64,000 nt of DNA, taken from positions 9,074 through 73,073 of the forward strand of contig CAYVXE010000006.1 in the NCBI GenBank assembly GCA_964455375.1, written 5' to 3'. Below the pieces are notes generated by a model. The model had not been told where the DNA came from. It did not search any database and worked only from the letters and a program-made list of their open reading frames with translations. This document shows positions 44,956 through 54,335 of the stretch, piece after piece (the first letter of the stretch is position 1; each line of letters opens with the position of its first letter). Made by a program: the position numbers and the translations under genes. The stretch is from CAYVXE01 sp964455375. GTDB lineage: Bacteria; Zhuqueibacterota; Zhuqueibacteria; Oceanimicrobiales; Oceanimicrobiaceae.

Positions 44956-45162
44956 TTAGCTTTCCGTACTTTTCATTGGGCAGGTTCTGATGCCAAACAA
45001 GGCATATAACGGACACCAATTCATAAGAGCGGTCACCAGCGGAATGAATCCGATTAAAGCGAGGTAACGTAAATTACCTTCTAACAGAAAAAACAAACTG
45101 AACAGTGCGATGGCAATGATGAAACGAATAATTTTATCCGCAGAACCGACATTTGCACTCAT
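44956..45162 (-). CDS. DUF2892-family small membrane protein
   Basis: A 68-residue protein with two membrane helices (IIRFIIAIALFSLFFLL and YLALIGFIPLVTALM) and a C-terminal NWCPLYALFGIRTCP motif. This is the YgaP-like inner-membrane module (DUF2892), often linked to rhodanese or sulfur chemistry. GGGAGGT precedes the ATG. A terminator follows, so it is a single-gene unit or the end of one. Function of stand-alone members is not known. Confidence 0.85.
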   Translation of the reverse strand: MSANVGSADKIIRFIIAIALFSLFFLLEGNLRYLALIGFIPLVTALMNWCPLYALFGIRTCPMKSTES

Positions 45163-45286
45163 AATTTACCTCCCGGTTTAAGTACATAATTATTTATTGA
45201 TAAAACTAGTTTTTTTAACCGATGACTCATGTGTAAATATAATAAAGGATAGGCCGGGTTACTGTGACTTTATCACAAATCGTTCA

Positions 45287-46300
45287 TTATTTTTCAATGA
45301 GTTTTTTAAAGTCTGCGTTAGCATGCAGCGCGGATAAATCCGCATCCAGACTCGCCTGTTTTTTTAATTTAGAATTCAGCGACAAAGCTTTCTTCAACGC
45401 CTGCAGAGACGCCTGTGGTTTCCCGGCAGCCAGTCGAATGACCGCCAGGTCGTAAAAAACTTCTGCATTATTGGGAGCCAATCGAGCGGCTCTTTCCTGA
45501 TGTTCAAGCGCTTCCTGAGGTTTGTGCTGCGTGAAAAGTGTCCAGCCTTGATTCCAGGCATAATTAATTTGAGCTAACGTCAAAAGTCGTCCCAACTCTT
45601 TGAACGGTTCTTTGTGATCGTCAACGCGAATATCAATCGCCCGGTCTGTGTAACCGCCATATCCGGCGCCCTCTTTTACAACCAGCAGGGCTGCAGACTG
45701 TTTGCCGCGGGAATCGCCGCCTTCAGCATTGCCGGCAAGAAGCGCGGCATACATACGCTCCGCCAGAGTTCCTTTTGTTTCCAGAAAGGTTTTCTCCAGA
45801 GCAGTCACAACGGCTTCACCGGCTAAAATATTTCCCTGTACAGCATAATTACGTCCATATCTTCCACCGGCCCATGACACACATCCCTCTCCCGTATAAG
45901 TCGCAGATTTGCCGTCCGCTGCAACAATTCCCACCTGTCGTTTGTTGGGAGCGTCATCCGTTCGCAGTAAAACACGCATGGTTTCTTCCGGCGTTAACCC
46001 TTTCTCTAATAAATCCAATCCCCGCCAGCCAAATGTGGTATTGGCAAATGACTGCGTGGCGATCGCACCAACGCCGGCTTTTGCCCAAGGCACCACGTTT
46101 CCTACCGTAAAAAAACGGGAAGCCACTGCAACTCCCACTTCACCGGCAGCAGAATCCCGGGCGACGATAGAAAACGTTGCGATGGGCTCCTGTGGTGAAC
46201 GCAAATTATCTTCCAGCGCCTGACCAAAAACAACCTGTGAAAGCATCAGGAGAAAACAGACAGCCACCATGTTTACTTCTATTTTGTTGCTTGAAATCAT
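45287..46300 (-). CDS. Secreted DUF1028 protein with C-terminal TPR
   Basis: A 337-residue exported protein. A signal peptide ends near LSQVVFGQ. Residues about 40-225 are the DUF1028 domain (ATFSIVARDSAAGEVGVAVA, GVGAIATQSFANTTFGWRG, KGLTPEETMRVLLRTDD, AVQGNILAGEAVV), an Ntn-hydrolase-like fold of unknown substrate. About 100 residues with TPR-like helices follow (AWNQGWTLFTQHKPQEALEH, DLAVIRLAAGKPQASLQALK). GGAGAT precedes the ATG. The next gene upstream on the strand ends 32 bp away. Confidence 0.85.
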   Translation of the reverse strand: MISSNKIEVNMVAVCFLLMLSQVVFGQALEDNLRSPQEPIATFSIVARDSAAGEVGVAVASRFFTVGNVVPWAKAGVGAIATQSFANTTFGWRGLDLLEKGLTPEETMRVLLRTDDAPNKRQVGIVAADGKSATYTGEGCVSWAGGRYGRNYAVQGNILAGEAVVTALEKTFLETKGTLAERMYAALLAGNAEGGDSRGKQSAALLVVKEGAGYGGYTDRAIDIRVDDHKEPFKELGRLLTLAQINYAWNQGWTLFTQHKPQEALEHQERAARLAPNNAEVFYDLAVIRLAAGKPQASLQALKKALSLNSKLKKQASLDADLSALHANADFKKLIEK

Positions 46301-46332
46301 GATTCATATCTCCAACTAAGTAAATAGTTATG

Positions 46333-47460
46333 TCATAAATTGTCCATGTGAGTTGAACGGTGCAGGTTTTCCAGGAGGTCATCGTATTGACACACGATTT
46401 CCTTCCAGTCATACATGCAGATCGTTTCCCGCAAATTCAAGCTGTGCGCCCGGCCGGCGTTACCGATTGCCTTCTCAAGACGGATGACCAAATCATCAAA
46501 ATCTTCATAAAACACCTTGTCGTGAAATTTCTGCGGAATCAAATTCGGATAAGCCAGCCGCTTTGGCAGCAACGGCAGACAGTCACAGTAAATCGCTTCC
46601 ACAATGCTGGCACCAAAAAAATCCTGGTGGGACGTCACCGGCAAAATATCTGCGTGCCAGAGCCAGGCGGCATAGTCTTGCAAATTGTCAACAAAACCAA
46701 ACTGCACCATGCGGTTTCCCAGAACGTCTTTTGCCAATGTAAAAGCCTGCGGTTGCTGACTGAAACATTCCCCGAGCACAGCGACCTGAAATTCCAACCC
46801 TTTCTCTGCTAAAACAAATAACGCCTTAAAAAATTCCTCCGGATTTTTATCGAACTCCCATCGGTGATTCCAGAGAATCAGCGGTTTTCCCGAATAGCGC
46901 TGTACCGGTTTGTGTTCATCAAAACGGGACAGATCGAGTCCCAACGGCAAGATAAGACTTTTGCCCGCAATGATTTCAACATTCTCCGTGCTGCGATTGT
47001 CCGGGAAATGCATCAGGAAACGTTTGAGCTCTGTGTTAAAACTATCCTGGTGGTATTGCGAGTTAAACAAGACAACATCTGCTGCTAATGCCGTCACATA
47101 GTTAATAAATCCATAATGATGATCCCGGTTCTGAACAACATCCCGGTCCATCGGTGACCACGGGTACGTGAGTTGATTTTCGTGAAAGTAAACGGCCGTG
47201 GGAAGCCTGGCGGTTTTATGTCTGGTTAATGCCAAAAACGTGGTTAAGTCCAACATATCTGACGCCACAAGAACTTCCGGCTGCATCTCACATGACAAAA
47301 ATTCCTTTGCCAGAGAAATTGCGCCACCGTGCATGCGCCACTTCCAAAAATTGCCCGAAAGGCTCAAAATTTCCACATGGTGCCGGCTGTACTTTTGGTA
47401 CCCCAGCGCCCAGGCTTTGTGGGAACCGGTAAAATACGGTTCAACTAATAAAATATTCAC
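46333..47460 (-). CDS. Glycosyltransferase, tRNA-queuosine mannosyltransferase-like (DUF3524/GTDC1 type)
   Basis: A 375-residue cytoplasmic GT-B glycosyltransferase. The DUF3524 N-terminal signature is clear (LLVEPYFTGSHKAWALGY, LSGNFWKWRMHGGA, YFHENQLTYPW), as is the donor-binding half (ILWNHRWEFDKNPEEFF, LGECFSQQPQAF, VTSHQDFFGASIVEAIYCDC). The family includes the enzyme that adds mannose to queuosine in tRNA-Asp; whether the bacterial member does the same is inferred. The start is a GTG at 47460 with a weak ribosome site. It begins 18 bp after the upstream membrane-protein gene. Confidence 0.85.
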   Translation of the reverse strand: MNILLVEPYFTGSHKAWALGYQKYSRHHVEILSLSGNFWKWRMHGGAISLAKEFLSCEMQPEVLVASDMLDLTTFLALTRHKTARLPTAVYFHENQLTYPWSPMDRDVVQNRDHHYGFINYVTALAADVVLFNSQYHQDSFNTELKRFLMHFPDNRSTENVEIIAGKSLILPLGLDLSRFDEHKPVQRYSGKPLILWNHRWEFDKNPEEFFKALFVLAEKGLEFQVAVLGECFSQQPQAFTLAKDVLGNRMVQFGFVDNLQDYAAWLWHADILPVTSHQDFFGASIVEAIYCDCLPLLPKRLAYPNLIPQKFHDKVFYEDFDDLVIRLEKAIGNAGRAHSLNLRETICMYDWKEIVCQYDDLLENLHRSTHMDNL

Positions 47461-47478
47461 AGAATCAGCTCAGTTCTT

Positions 47479-48261
47479 TTATTGTGCCTCAGCCAGGGCT
47501 AATCCCCAAAATTCATAGCCAAACGTATTGAGCTTTTCCAGTTGATCCCGGTATTTGTTTAACAGTTGAGTATTTTCAGCAGGGAATTCCTGCACTTTCT
47601 GTTCGGCTCCCCTAACGGCCTCCTCCGACTGACTCATCAATGTTTTATACTGATCTTTTGCTTTGAGGATAGCCGCTTTCATTTCTTCAGACAAATTGGG
47701 ATCCTGCAACTGTTTATCGAACTCCTGCAGTTGATTTTTATAAACACTTTTGGCGTCATCCATGGCCTGAGATATTTGTTCCTTGTTTTCCTTTGCCAAA
47801 GCAGCAAAGTACGACGTGTAGATTTCCCTTGTTAAATAACCATATTCTTTCGGTGACATGTGGTGCCGTTCCAGAGACTTGAGAAAATCTTTGTGGATGC
47901 TGCCAAGCGTTTTCCACGCTTCCGCGATATCGGAAAAGTCCGTGCCGCTTTTCTTTGATTTCTCATCAAGTTTTTCGAAAGTTTGTAAATGCGGAATGAT
48001 TTTGTCTGCAAAATCAGCCTTAATCTCAATGTATTTTTGGATCTGATTTTCAGTAAGTATTTCATTGTCAGGTGGTGTAAAATGGAATTTTTCATTGAGT
48101 GATTTTGCATGTTCAACCATTGCCGGTGCAACTCCGGCGCCTTCGGCAATCCCTTCAACAACATCTTTGGCTTTACTTAAAAATACGCTTATGGCTATAA
48201 ATCCGGCAACAGCGATGACACCAACAACACCTAAGGCAATTAAGCATCCTTTTGATTTCAT
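47479..48261 (-). CDS. Uncharacterised membrane-anchored helical protein
   Basis: A 260-residue protein with an N-terminal hydrophobic segment (GCLIALGVVGVIAVAGFIAI) that serves as signal anchor; the Cys near its start does not form a normal lipobox. The rest is strongly helical and charged, with coiled-coil-like stretches (KSVYKNQLQEFDKQLQDPNL, AKDQYKTLMSQSEEAVRGAE). GGGAGGAAG lies before the ATG. It is followed after 18 bp by the glycosyltransferase gene. I do not recognise the family. Confidence 0.65.
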   Translation of the reverse strand: MKSKGCLIALGVVGVIAVAGFIAISVFLSKAKDVVEGIAEGAGVAPAMVEHAKSLNEKFHFTPPDNEILTENQIQKYIEIKADFADKIIPHLQTFEKLDEKSKKSGTDFSDIAEAWKTLGSIHKDFLKSLERHHMSPKEYGYLTREIYTSYFAALAKENKEQISQAMDDAKSVYKNQLQEFDKQLQDPNLSEEMKAAILKAKDQYKTLMSQSEEAVRGAEQKVQEFPAENTQLLNKYRDQLEKLNTFGYEFWGLALAEAQ

Positions 48262-48379
48262 GCTTCCTCCCGAGAAAATAGATTTTTTATTGTTATATGA
48301 AATTTGATTGTGGTGAAATTTAAAATAGAAGGAAATTAAAACAAATGCAAGAATTTTTCAGGAGAGACATATTTTCATG

Positions 48380-48975
48380 AATGTCCGGCGAACGGAGGTA
48401 AAATTTGTGAAAATTTTTTTGGTCCATGAAATCCGTGTGCTCGTGCGACAATTTTTGAATTACGAGTCTTCAATTACGAATTGAATTTAACGAAGGTCTT
48501 TGCGCTCGCAGGCTGAAGCCTACGCTACAGAATTCACCACTCTCTTGTCACCTTGAGCGCAACGTAGTGGAGCCGAAAGGTCTGTTAGTAGAAAACAATT
48601 TCAGAACAAAGAATGACGAACGTCGATTTTAGATTATGGAGGTGGAATCCGTGTCAATCCTGTTTATCCGTGACATCCGTGTGCCAGCTTTGCACTTTTC
48701 GAATTACGAGTTTTTAATTATGAATTGGATTTAACGAAGGTCTTTGCGCTCGCAGGCTGAAGCCTACGCTACAGAATTCACCACTCTCTTGTCACCTTGA
48801 GCGCAACGTAGTGGAGCCGAAAGGTCTGTTAGTAGAAAACAATTTCAGAACAAAGAATGACGAACGTCGATTTTAGATTATGGAGGTGGAATCCGTGTCA
48901 ATCCTGTTTATCCGTGACATCCGTGTGCCAGCTTTGCACTTTTCGAATTACGAATCTTCAATTACAAACGGGATA
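48380..48975 (+). repeat. Tandem 244-bp units of the dispersed composite repeat
   Basis: This intergenic stretch (48262-49014 has no gene) holds two nearly identical direct copies with a period of 244 bp, for example CGAAGGTCTTTGCGCTCGCA at 48491 and again at 48735. Part of a third copy precedes them, and module E recurs at the end. Each unit contains module B (GCAGGCTGAAGCCTACGC, a hairpin), module A (CACCTTGAGCGCAACGTAG), module C (CCGTGACATCCGTGTGCC) and module E (GAATTACGA). Diverged copies are at 23.1 kb and, inverted, at 42.9 kb. Confidence 0.88.
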
Positions 48976-49014
48976 ATAGACCGGGCACAAGAGGCCAGTC
49001 GAGGAAAATGCTAA

Positions 49015-50067
49015 TTATACCGGCCTGAATTCCATACTCAGTTCATCTCGTTTTTCTTCCGTGAGCCAGTCTGGGAAATTTGTTCCATAATCATATTTAA
49101 GGTGCTTCAATCGTGTGTTGGTCAAGTTTGCCTGATTCAGAGCGACACCACCTAAATTTGCTTCTTCCAAATTTGCACTGGTAAAATTTGCAGACGAGAT
49201 CACAGCTTCAACCAGTTGTGCCCCTTTCAGATTTGCTTTGGCGAAACTCGTGCTTTCTATGACACTGCCCTTCAAATTTGTCCCTGAAAGATCTGCACCG
49301 ATAAACATCGTTTCTGTTAAGTTGGTTTTGGAAAGGTTCGTATTTTTGAGATTTGCCTCCCCAAGAAAGGCGCCGGTTAAATCTGCATCCATTAAATTGG
49401 CACCTTCTAAATTAACGCCGCGCAAGTTAGCAAACCTTAAATTAGCTCCGCGCAAGTCCACATATTCCAAATTCGTTTTACGCAGGTTCAAGATTTTCCC
49501 CTGCAACAACTCTTGATCCGTCCAGGATCGTCTTCCGATCACTGTCATCACTGCCTGAATGTCTGTTGCACCTTTTGAATATTTGGCAGGTTCTTTAATT
49601 TCATCGACCTCACCTTTTGAGTGCATTGAGCTTGGATTCCACTGTGCGTTTTCACGAACATACGCTGTCAGGACTTCCATGATAATCCAATGATTCTGTT
49701 CTGATTCCTGAGCGATCCTCTCCAGTGTAAAAATACCGCCAATTTGCATTTCAAGTTTGTACGTACCTAACTGTTCCACCGCCTTGCTGAACCTATCTGT
49801 CAGCAGACTCTCCTTTGTCGCGGCGAAATACTTTTCGATCCATGCTAATCTTCGCAGTAGCAAAATCAAACCTCCTGTAAACATAAGTCCTATAAAAACG
49901 ATAGCCATGGTCATGCGCACCTCATTTATTGCATGTATTTGTGTTTCGGTAGACGACGCAAATATCCAACCGGGTAATTTCCAGATAAAAAAACCACAAA
50001 CGACCAAGCCAACAATTAGCAACAAATCCCCCATTTTTTTCGCGGAAAGCGATTTTTGGATTTCCAT
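49015..50067 (-). CDS. Membrane protein with C-terminal pentapeptide repeats
   Basis: A 350-residue protein with two membrane helices (LLLIVGLVVCGFFIWKLPGW, TMAIVFIGLMFTGGLILLL). A conserved linker follows (RFSKAVEQLGTYKLEMQIGG, ERIAQESEQNHWIIMEVLTA), then about 25 pentapeptide repeats of the A(D/N)Lxx type from about residue 190 (LRGANLRFANLRGVNLEGAN, GADLSGTNLKGSVIE). The same linker plus pentapeptide layout is found in many bacterial proteins of unknown function. GGAAGAAGG precedes the ATG. It is flanked upstream by 253 bp of AT-rich DNA with no visible feature and downstream by the tandem repeat. Confidence 0.85.
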   Translation of the reverse strand: MEIQKSLSAKKMGDLLLIVGLVVCGFFIWKLPGWIFASSTETQIHAINEVRMTMAIVFIGLMFTGGLILLLRRLAWIEKYFAATKESLLTDRFSKAVEQLGTYKLEMQIGGIFTLERIAQESEQNHWIIMEVLTAYVRENAQWNPSSMHSKGEVDEIKEPAKYSKGATDIQAVMTVIGRRSWTDQELLQGKILNLRKTNLEYVDLRGANLRFANLRGVNLEGANLMDADLTGAFLGEANLKNTNLSKTNLTETMFIGADLSGTNLKGSVIESTSFAKANLKGAQLVEAVISSANFTSANLEEANLGGVALNQANLTNTRLKHLKYDYGTNFPDWLTEEKRDELSMEFRPV

Positions 50068-50320
50068 TGCCTTCTTCCTTTGAATAATGATCTGCCTGAG
50101 TAAAAAAGAAATAAGTAAAAAATGAAACCGTATTATTTTTTTGTAACTATCTTAATAAATATAGAATCAAACGAACTGTTTTGAAGATTTTTACGGATGA
50201 ATACAGCGGTTAGTCGAAACAGAGCTTCTCTGCACCTTCATTCAAATTAGAAATCTTGGAACAAGAAAATTGTGGGGTATGAAGTACAAATGAGACTGGT
50301 GCAATACCGGTAATTTATAC

Positions 50321-51232
50321 TTAGCCACACATCATCACGCCCAGTACGATGGATAGTAATTTCGCGTCCGCGGTGTCGGCTCTGGAGGGAATGAGTACGG
50401 GCGCCGCGGCGCCGACGACGACGTGCGCCAGACGGAATCCGGCAAAATAGGTGGTCCCTTTGGCCAGCATGTTGGCCGACTCAATATCGGGGCACACTAA
50501 AATATCCGCGAATCCAGCCACCGGAGAGTTTAATTTTTTGAGTTTCGCTGCGTGCTCGGAAACCGCATTATCCAGTGCAAGCGGGCCTTCTACCGTACAG
50601 CCGGTGATTTGCCGGCGCTCATTCATTTTTGCCAATACGGCCGCATCGGTTGTGGATTGCAACGCCGGCGTTACGGTTTCCACCGCGGAAAGAACCGCTA
50701 CTTTCGGGTTTTCATTTCCCAGTGCATGCGCCACTTTCACGCCGTTTATTAAAATTTCGACTTTCTGATTTAAATCCGGTTTGAGATTTACTCCACCGTC
50801 TGTAATCATCACCAATTGATTGCCGGAGCGCCTTCCATCTTCAAACATGAAGGCATCGCTGAGCAGCTTGCCGGTTCGCAGTCCGTTTTCGGCATCGAGG
50901 ACGACTTTTAAAAACGTGGCTGTTTTCACCATTCCTTTGATGATGATATCCGCCTCACCTTTTCTGACCGCTGAAACCGCAGCTTGCGCCGCCTGTCCGT
51001 CATCGGGGATGTCATGTAACTCTGGAAAATCCTTTGTCTCAGCTCCCAATTCCGCAAGTAGTCTCAGAGTTTGTTCGCGATTCCCAAACAAATGCCCTTC
51101 AGCCAAACCCAGCTTCTTTGCTTCGATCAATGCCGAGAGAGCAGCTCCATCCTGAGAAACAGCCACCGCCACACGTTTTGGTCCGTACTTAATCGCTGTC
51201 TCCAGCAACTCCTGAAAATTATGAATCATCAT
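50321..51232 (-). CDS. ptb: Phosphate butyryltransferase
   Basis: A 303-residue enzyme of the phosphate acetyl/butyryltransferase family, converting butyryl-CoA (or branched acyl-CoA) and phosphate to the acyl phosphate. Family features: ADIIIKGMVKTATFLKVVLD, SDAFMFEDGRRSGNQLVMIT, DGGVNLKPDLNQKVEI, VAVLSAVETVTPALQSTTDA, GPLALDNAVS and FAGFRLAHVVVGAAAPVLIP. The size fits Ptb rather than Pta. It follows buk by 11 bp in the classical pair, here in the order buk-ptb. The start may be the second of two adjacent ATGs (51229), which lies at a better distance from AAGGAG. Confidence 0.9.
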   Translation of the reverse strand: MMIHNFQELLETAIKYGPKRVAVAVSQDGAALSALIEAKKLGLAEGHLFGNREQTLRLLAELGAETKDFPELHDIPDDGQAAQAAVSAVRKGEADIIIKGMVKTATFLKVVLDAENGLRTGKLLSDAFMFEDGRRSGNQLVMITDGGVNLKPDLNQKVEILINGVKVAHALGNENPKVAVLSAVETVTPALQSTTDAAVLAKMNERRQITGCTVEGPLALDNAVSEHAAKLKKLNSPVAGFADILVCPDIESANMLAKGTTYFAGFRLAHVVVGAAAPVLIPSRADTADAKLLSIVLGVMMCG

Positions 51233-51243
51233 TCAACTCCTTT

Positions 51244-52344
51244 TTAAGGATAGATCTTGACCTCTTCCAGTCCATTCAATACCCGCAAAACACCTTCGTT
51301 CATAGCGGCCATTTCAAATTCACCCGGGAAAATGACGACGTCTGCAATAAAGTGCACCCGTTCCTCAATCCAATTTACCAACTTTTCTGATTTTGCCAGA
51401 CCACCGGTGATGACAATAGCATTGACTTTCCCCGTCATCACGGTCGCCATGGCACCGATTTCTTTGGCGATTTGATACGCCATTGCCTGATAAATCTCAA
51501 ATGCTTTTTCATCTTCAGCGACAATTCTCTGTTCAATTTCTTTTGCGCTCTTTGTTCCCAGATAAGCAGAAAGCCCGCCATTCCCCATAACGAACTTTTT
51601 CATCTCGCTTTCAGAGTATTGACCGGAAAAACAAATTTTGATAAACGCCTGCAAAGGCAACCCGCCGGTTCGTTCGGGAGAAAAGGGGCCGTCACTGGAG
51701 GCGTCGTTCACATCGACGATGCGCCCGCCACAAATCGGCGCCACGGAAATTCCTCCCCCTAAATGTGCGACAATGAAATTTGACGCGCCATAGTCCACAT
51801 CCAGTTTTTCCGCGGCGGCATGCGCTGCTGCGTGCAGATTGAGGGCATGTGACAAACTGCTGCGTTCAATAAGCGGATGACCGGAATATCTGGCCAACGG
51901 TTCAAATTCATCCACCGAAATCGGATCCACCACAAAAGCATGGACCCCGGCTTTTAGGGCAATTTCTTCCGCTAACGCACAGCCGAGATTCGATGCATGC
52001 TCACCTCTTTTCCCCTCCGCAGCATCGGCAAGCATCTGCGCATTCACTAAATAGGTGCCACCGTGCAACGGTTTCAGCAAACCGCCCCTGCCGACCACCG
52101 CCAACAAATCAGCGTAATTCACCGCCCGCCATTGCAAGCAATGTTCAATGGCTTGCCTGCGGAAATCCAGTTGCTGCCAGATTCCGGAAAATGATTCCAG
52201 ATCTTCATCAGCATGTTCAAGCGATTCCTGCCAACGCATTTTTTGTCCGGCAAAAAGGGCAATTTTTGTCGATGTGGATCCCGGATTGATGGCTAAAATG
52301 TACTTTCGGGATTGACGGTCCAGGTTGTCATTTTTTTGATTCAT
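51244..52344 (-). CDS. buk: Butyrate kinase
   Basis: A 366-residue acetate/propionate/butyrate kinase-family enzyme that makes ATP and butyrate from butyryl phosphate. Motifs: ILAINPGSTSTKIALF (adenosine/phosphate 1), FIVAHLGGGISVAPI (phosphate 2), DGPFSPERTGGLPLQAFIKI and AIVITGGLAKSEKLVNWIEE. A short extra N-terminus (MNQKNDNLDRQSRK) precedes the fold. The ATG overlaps the stop of the secreted aminopeptidase gene by one base (TAATG), so the three genes form one operon. Peptide breakdown to branched acyl-CoAs would link aminopeptidase and kinase (inference). Confidence 0.92.
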   Translation of the reverse strand: MNQKNDNLDRQSRKYILAINPGSTSTKIALFAGQKMRWQESLEHADEDLESFSGIWQQLDFRRQAIEHCLQWRAVNYADLLAVVGRGGLLKPLHGGTYLVNAQMLADAAEGKRGEHASNLGCALAEEIALKAGVHAFVVDPISVDEFEPLARYSGHPLIERSSLSHALNLHAAAHAAAEKLDVDYGASNFIVAHLGGGISVAPICGGRIVDVNDASSDGPFSPERTGGLPLQAFIKICFSGQYSESEMKKFVMGNGGLSAYLGTKSAKEIEQRIVAEDEKAFEIYQAMAYQIAKEIGAMATVMTGKVNAIVITGGLAKSEKLVNWIEERVHFIADVVIFPGEFEMAAMNEGVLRVLNGLEEVKIYP

Positions 52345-54335
52345 TATTTGAGCAAAAGCATCTTGCGCAATAAAATGCTATTCTCCCCCGCGCTTAATTT
52401 AACCAAATAAACCCCGCTTGAAACAACCTTTCCGGACGCATCTTTGCCGTTCCATTTCACACGGTGTTCTCCGCGGGTTTGAGCGCCATTGACCAGCCGG
52501 CGCACACGCTGTCCCAACAAATTATAAATTTCCAATTTCACAACTCCCGCTTCCGGTAAATCATACCGAATAATCGTTTCAATATTAAACGGATTCGGGT
52601 AGTTTTGATAAAGCGCAAACGATTTGGCTGCTTGCTCCTCGATTCCGGTGGGCAACGTATTCAGCTCTTTGAGCACCCAATTCTCCGGGTCAATGACGAG
52701 ATTCCTCACAGGGTCATTGACAACAAATTCAAATTGCTGTGTCGCCAAACTATCCCAGACCACAAAGGTCGTGTCGCCACCGACGGTAGCCAATTTAACA
52801 TCCAGTGGCATTTTAAACAAACCGGTATTGGTCTGCACCTGATTTAGCGTGAGACTCGCCTGGCCACTGCCGGAAACCGACCAATCAAATTCATAACTGG
52901 GACGGTAAAATCCATAGACCCACTGCTGAAAAAACCAGCGCAGCGATTTTCCATAAACTGACTCACAGACATTCTGAAAGTCTTCAGTAACGGCGCTGCT
53001 ATATGGAAACGTTTGTGCATACGTTCGCAGGGCCTGGGAAAATGCAGCGTCACCCATGACATGCCGCAGCATGTGCAGCACCCAGGCGCCCTTTTTATAA
53101 ACAGTGTAACTGAACAGCGCCCCAAGACTGGTGGAATCGGCAACATAAACAGAGGTGGGAAATAAACCCCGATCGAAATTATCGACATAATTGTGGTAAG
53201 CGTCCTTGCCCTTCGCCTGTTCGGTCCAGAGCGCCTCGGCGTAGGTGGCGAATCCCTCGTTGAGCCAGATATGCGGCCAGCGTTTCAGCGTCACCAGATC
53301 ACCGAACCATTGGTGCGACATTTCATGCGCAATCACCCAGTCATATAGATGGTCGCCGCGAATTAAACCGCTGCCGTAACTGGTGCAGGTCTGGTGCTCC
53401 ATCGCTCCGCCCCAGGTAAATTCGGCCATACCGTATCTTTCTTTTATGAATGGATATTCCCCAAACAACGATGAGAAAATGCCTAAAATTGACGTCGTGA
53501 CGTTGAAATCTTCGGTCGCTGCGACTAAATGCTCCGGATAAACATAATAAGTCACCGGCATCGAATCTGACGAAGAATAATGAAAATAGTCGGTAAAGCG
53601 GGAGTAATTCGTGATGGCCAGCGAAACCAAATACGTGCAAATGGGATAACGTTCGGCCCAGTGGAAGGTCTTCGTGCCGTCCGCATGGTCGATTTCTGAT
53701 TGCAGAAGACCATTGGAGACCGCATAAAGATTGTCCGGTACCGTGACCAGCACATCCACCGAATCCGCCTTATCCGCAGGGTCATCTTTGCACGGCCACC
53801 AGGTGGATGCCCCAAACGGCTCGCTCAACGTTGAAATGATCGGCGTGCCGTTATGTTCCGCAAAGACAAACGATGCGAAGCCGCCGGCATCTTCCGGCTG
53901 ACCCGAATAATCCACACGCACCCGGAACAGCTCTGAAGGTAGCAACGTCGCTGGCAATGTAATGGTGAGCTGATCATTTGCACGGGTAAAATCAACCGGG
54001 GTTTGATCGACGAAAACGGAATCCACCAGCATGTTATCGTGTAAATCAACCATAATCCGTCCCAATGTCGCGGCGGTCGACATCGCTGTCATGTTTACCC
54101 GTCCCTGTATCATTTTATGAACCGGATCAACGTTAAGAACGATTTTATAGTAGGACACATCGTACGCATAAAATCCTGCATTTTCCTGCTGACGTTTTTG
54201 CAGATCAAACACTCTCTTGTAACGGGACGCCTCCTGCTTTAAAGTGAACGGCTGCTCCTGCGCTGGCAAATTCGCGCAAAAGAGAAAAACAAAAATTAAC
54301 GTTAGCGCTACGGATTTATGATTTTTCATACGCAT
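52344..54335 (-). CDS. Secreted M1-family aminopeptidase with C-terminal sorting domain
   Basis: A 663-residue exported metallopeptidase. A signal peptide ends at NLPAQ (about residue 26). The zinc site HEMSHQWFGD (337-346) with third ligand Glu360 (WLNEGFATYAEAL) is intact. The exopeptidase motif normally GxMEN reads GGAMEH (309-314), so the Asn is replaced by His. The catalytic domain ends near 570, and the last 85 residues form the FlgD-like/type A sorting module (QNYPNPFNIETIIRYDLP, SSGVYLVKLSAGE). It should trim peptides at the cell surface. It heads an operon with buk and ptb. Confidence 0.88.
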   Translation of the reverse strand: MRMKNHKSVALTLIFVFLFCANLPAQEQPFTLKQEASRYKRVFDLQKRQQENAGFYAYDVSYYKIVLNVDPVHKMIQGRVNMTAMSTAATLGRIMVDLHDNMLVDSVFVDQTPVDFTRANDQLTITLPATLLPSELFRVRVDYSGQPEDAGGFASFVFAEHNGTPIISTLSEPFGASTWWPCKDDPADKADSVDVLVTVPDNLYAVSNGLLQSEIDHADGTKTFHWAERYPICTYLVSLAITNYSRFTDYFHYSSSDSMPVTYYVYPEHLVAATEDFNVTTSILGIFSSLFGEYPFIKERYGMAEFTWGGAMEHQTCTSYGSGLIRGDHLYDWVIAHEMSHQWFGDLVTLKRWPHIWLNEGFATYAEALWTEQAKGKDAYHNYVDNFDRGLFPTSVYVADSTSLGALFSYTVYKKGAWVLHMLRHVMGDAAFSQALRTYAQTFPYSSAVTEDFQNVCESVYGKSLRWFFQQWVYGFYRPSYEFDWSVSGSGQASLTLNQVQTNTGLFKMPLDVKLATVGGDTTFVVWDSLATQQFEFVVNDPVRNLVIDPENWVLKELNTLPTGIEEQAAKSFALYQNYPNPFNIETIIRYDLPEAGVVKLEIYNLLGQRVRRLVNGAQTRGEHRVKWNGKDASGKVVSSGVYLVKLSAGENSILLRKMLLLK

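Noticed and set aside
44759..45019. 86-codon minus-strand frame between the DUF2892 and paaA-like genes
   Set aside because: It overlaps the DUF2892 gene in another frame and runs through the terminator hairpin.
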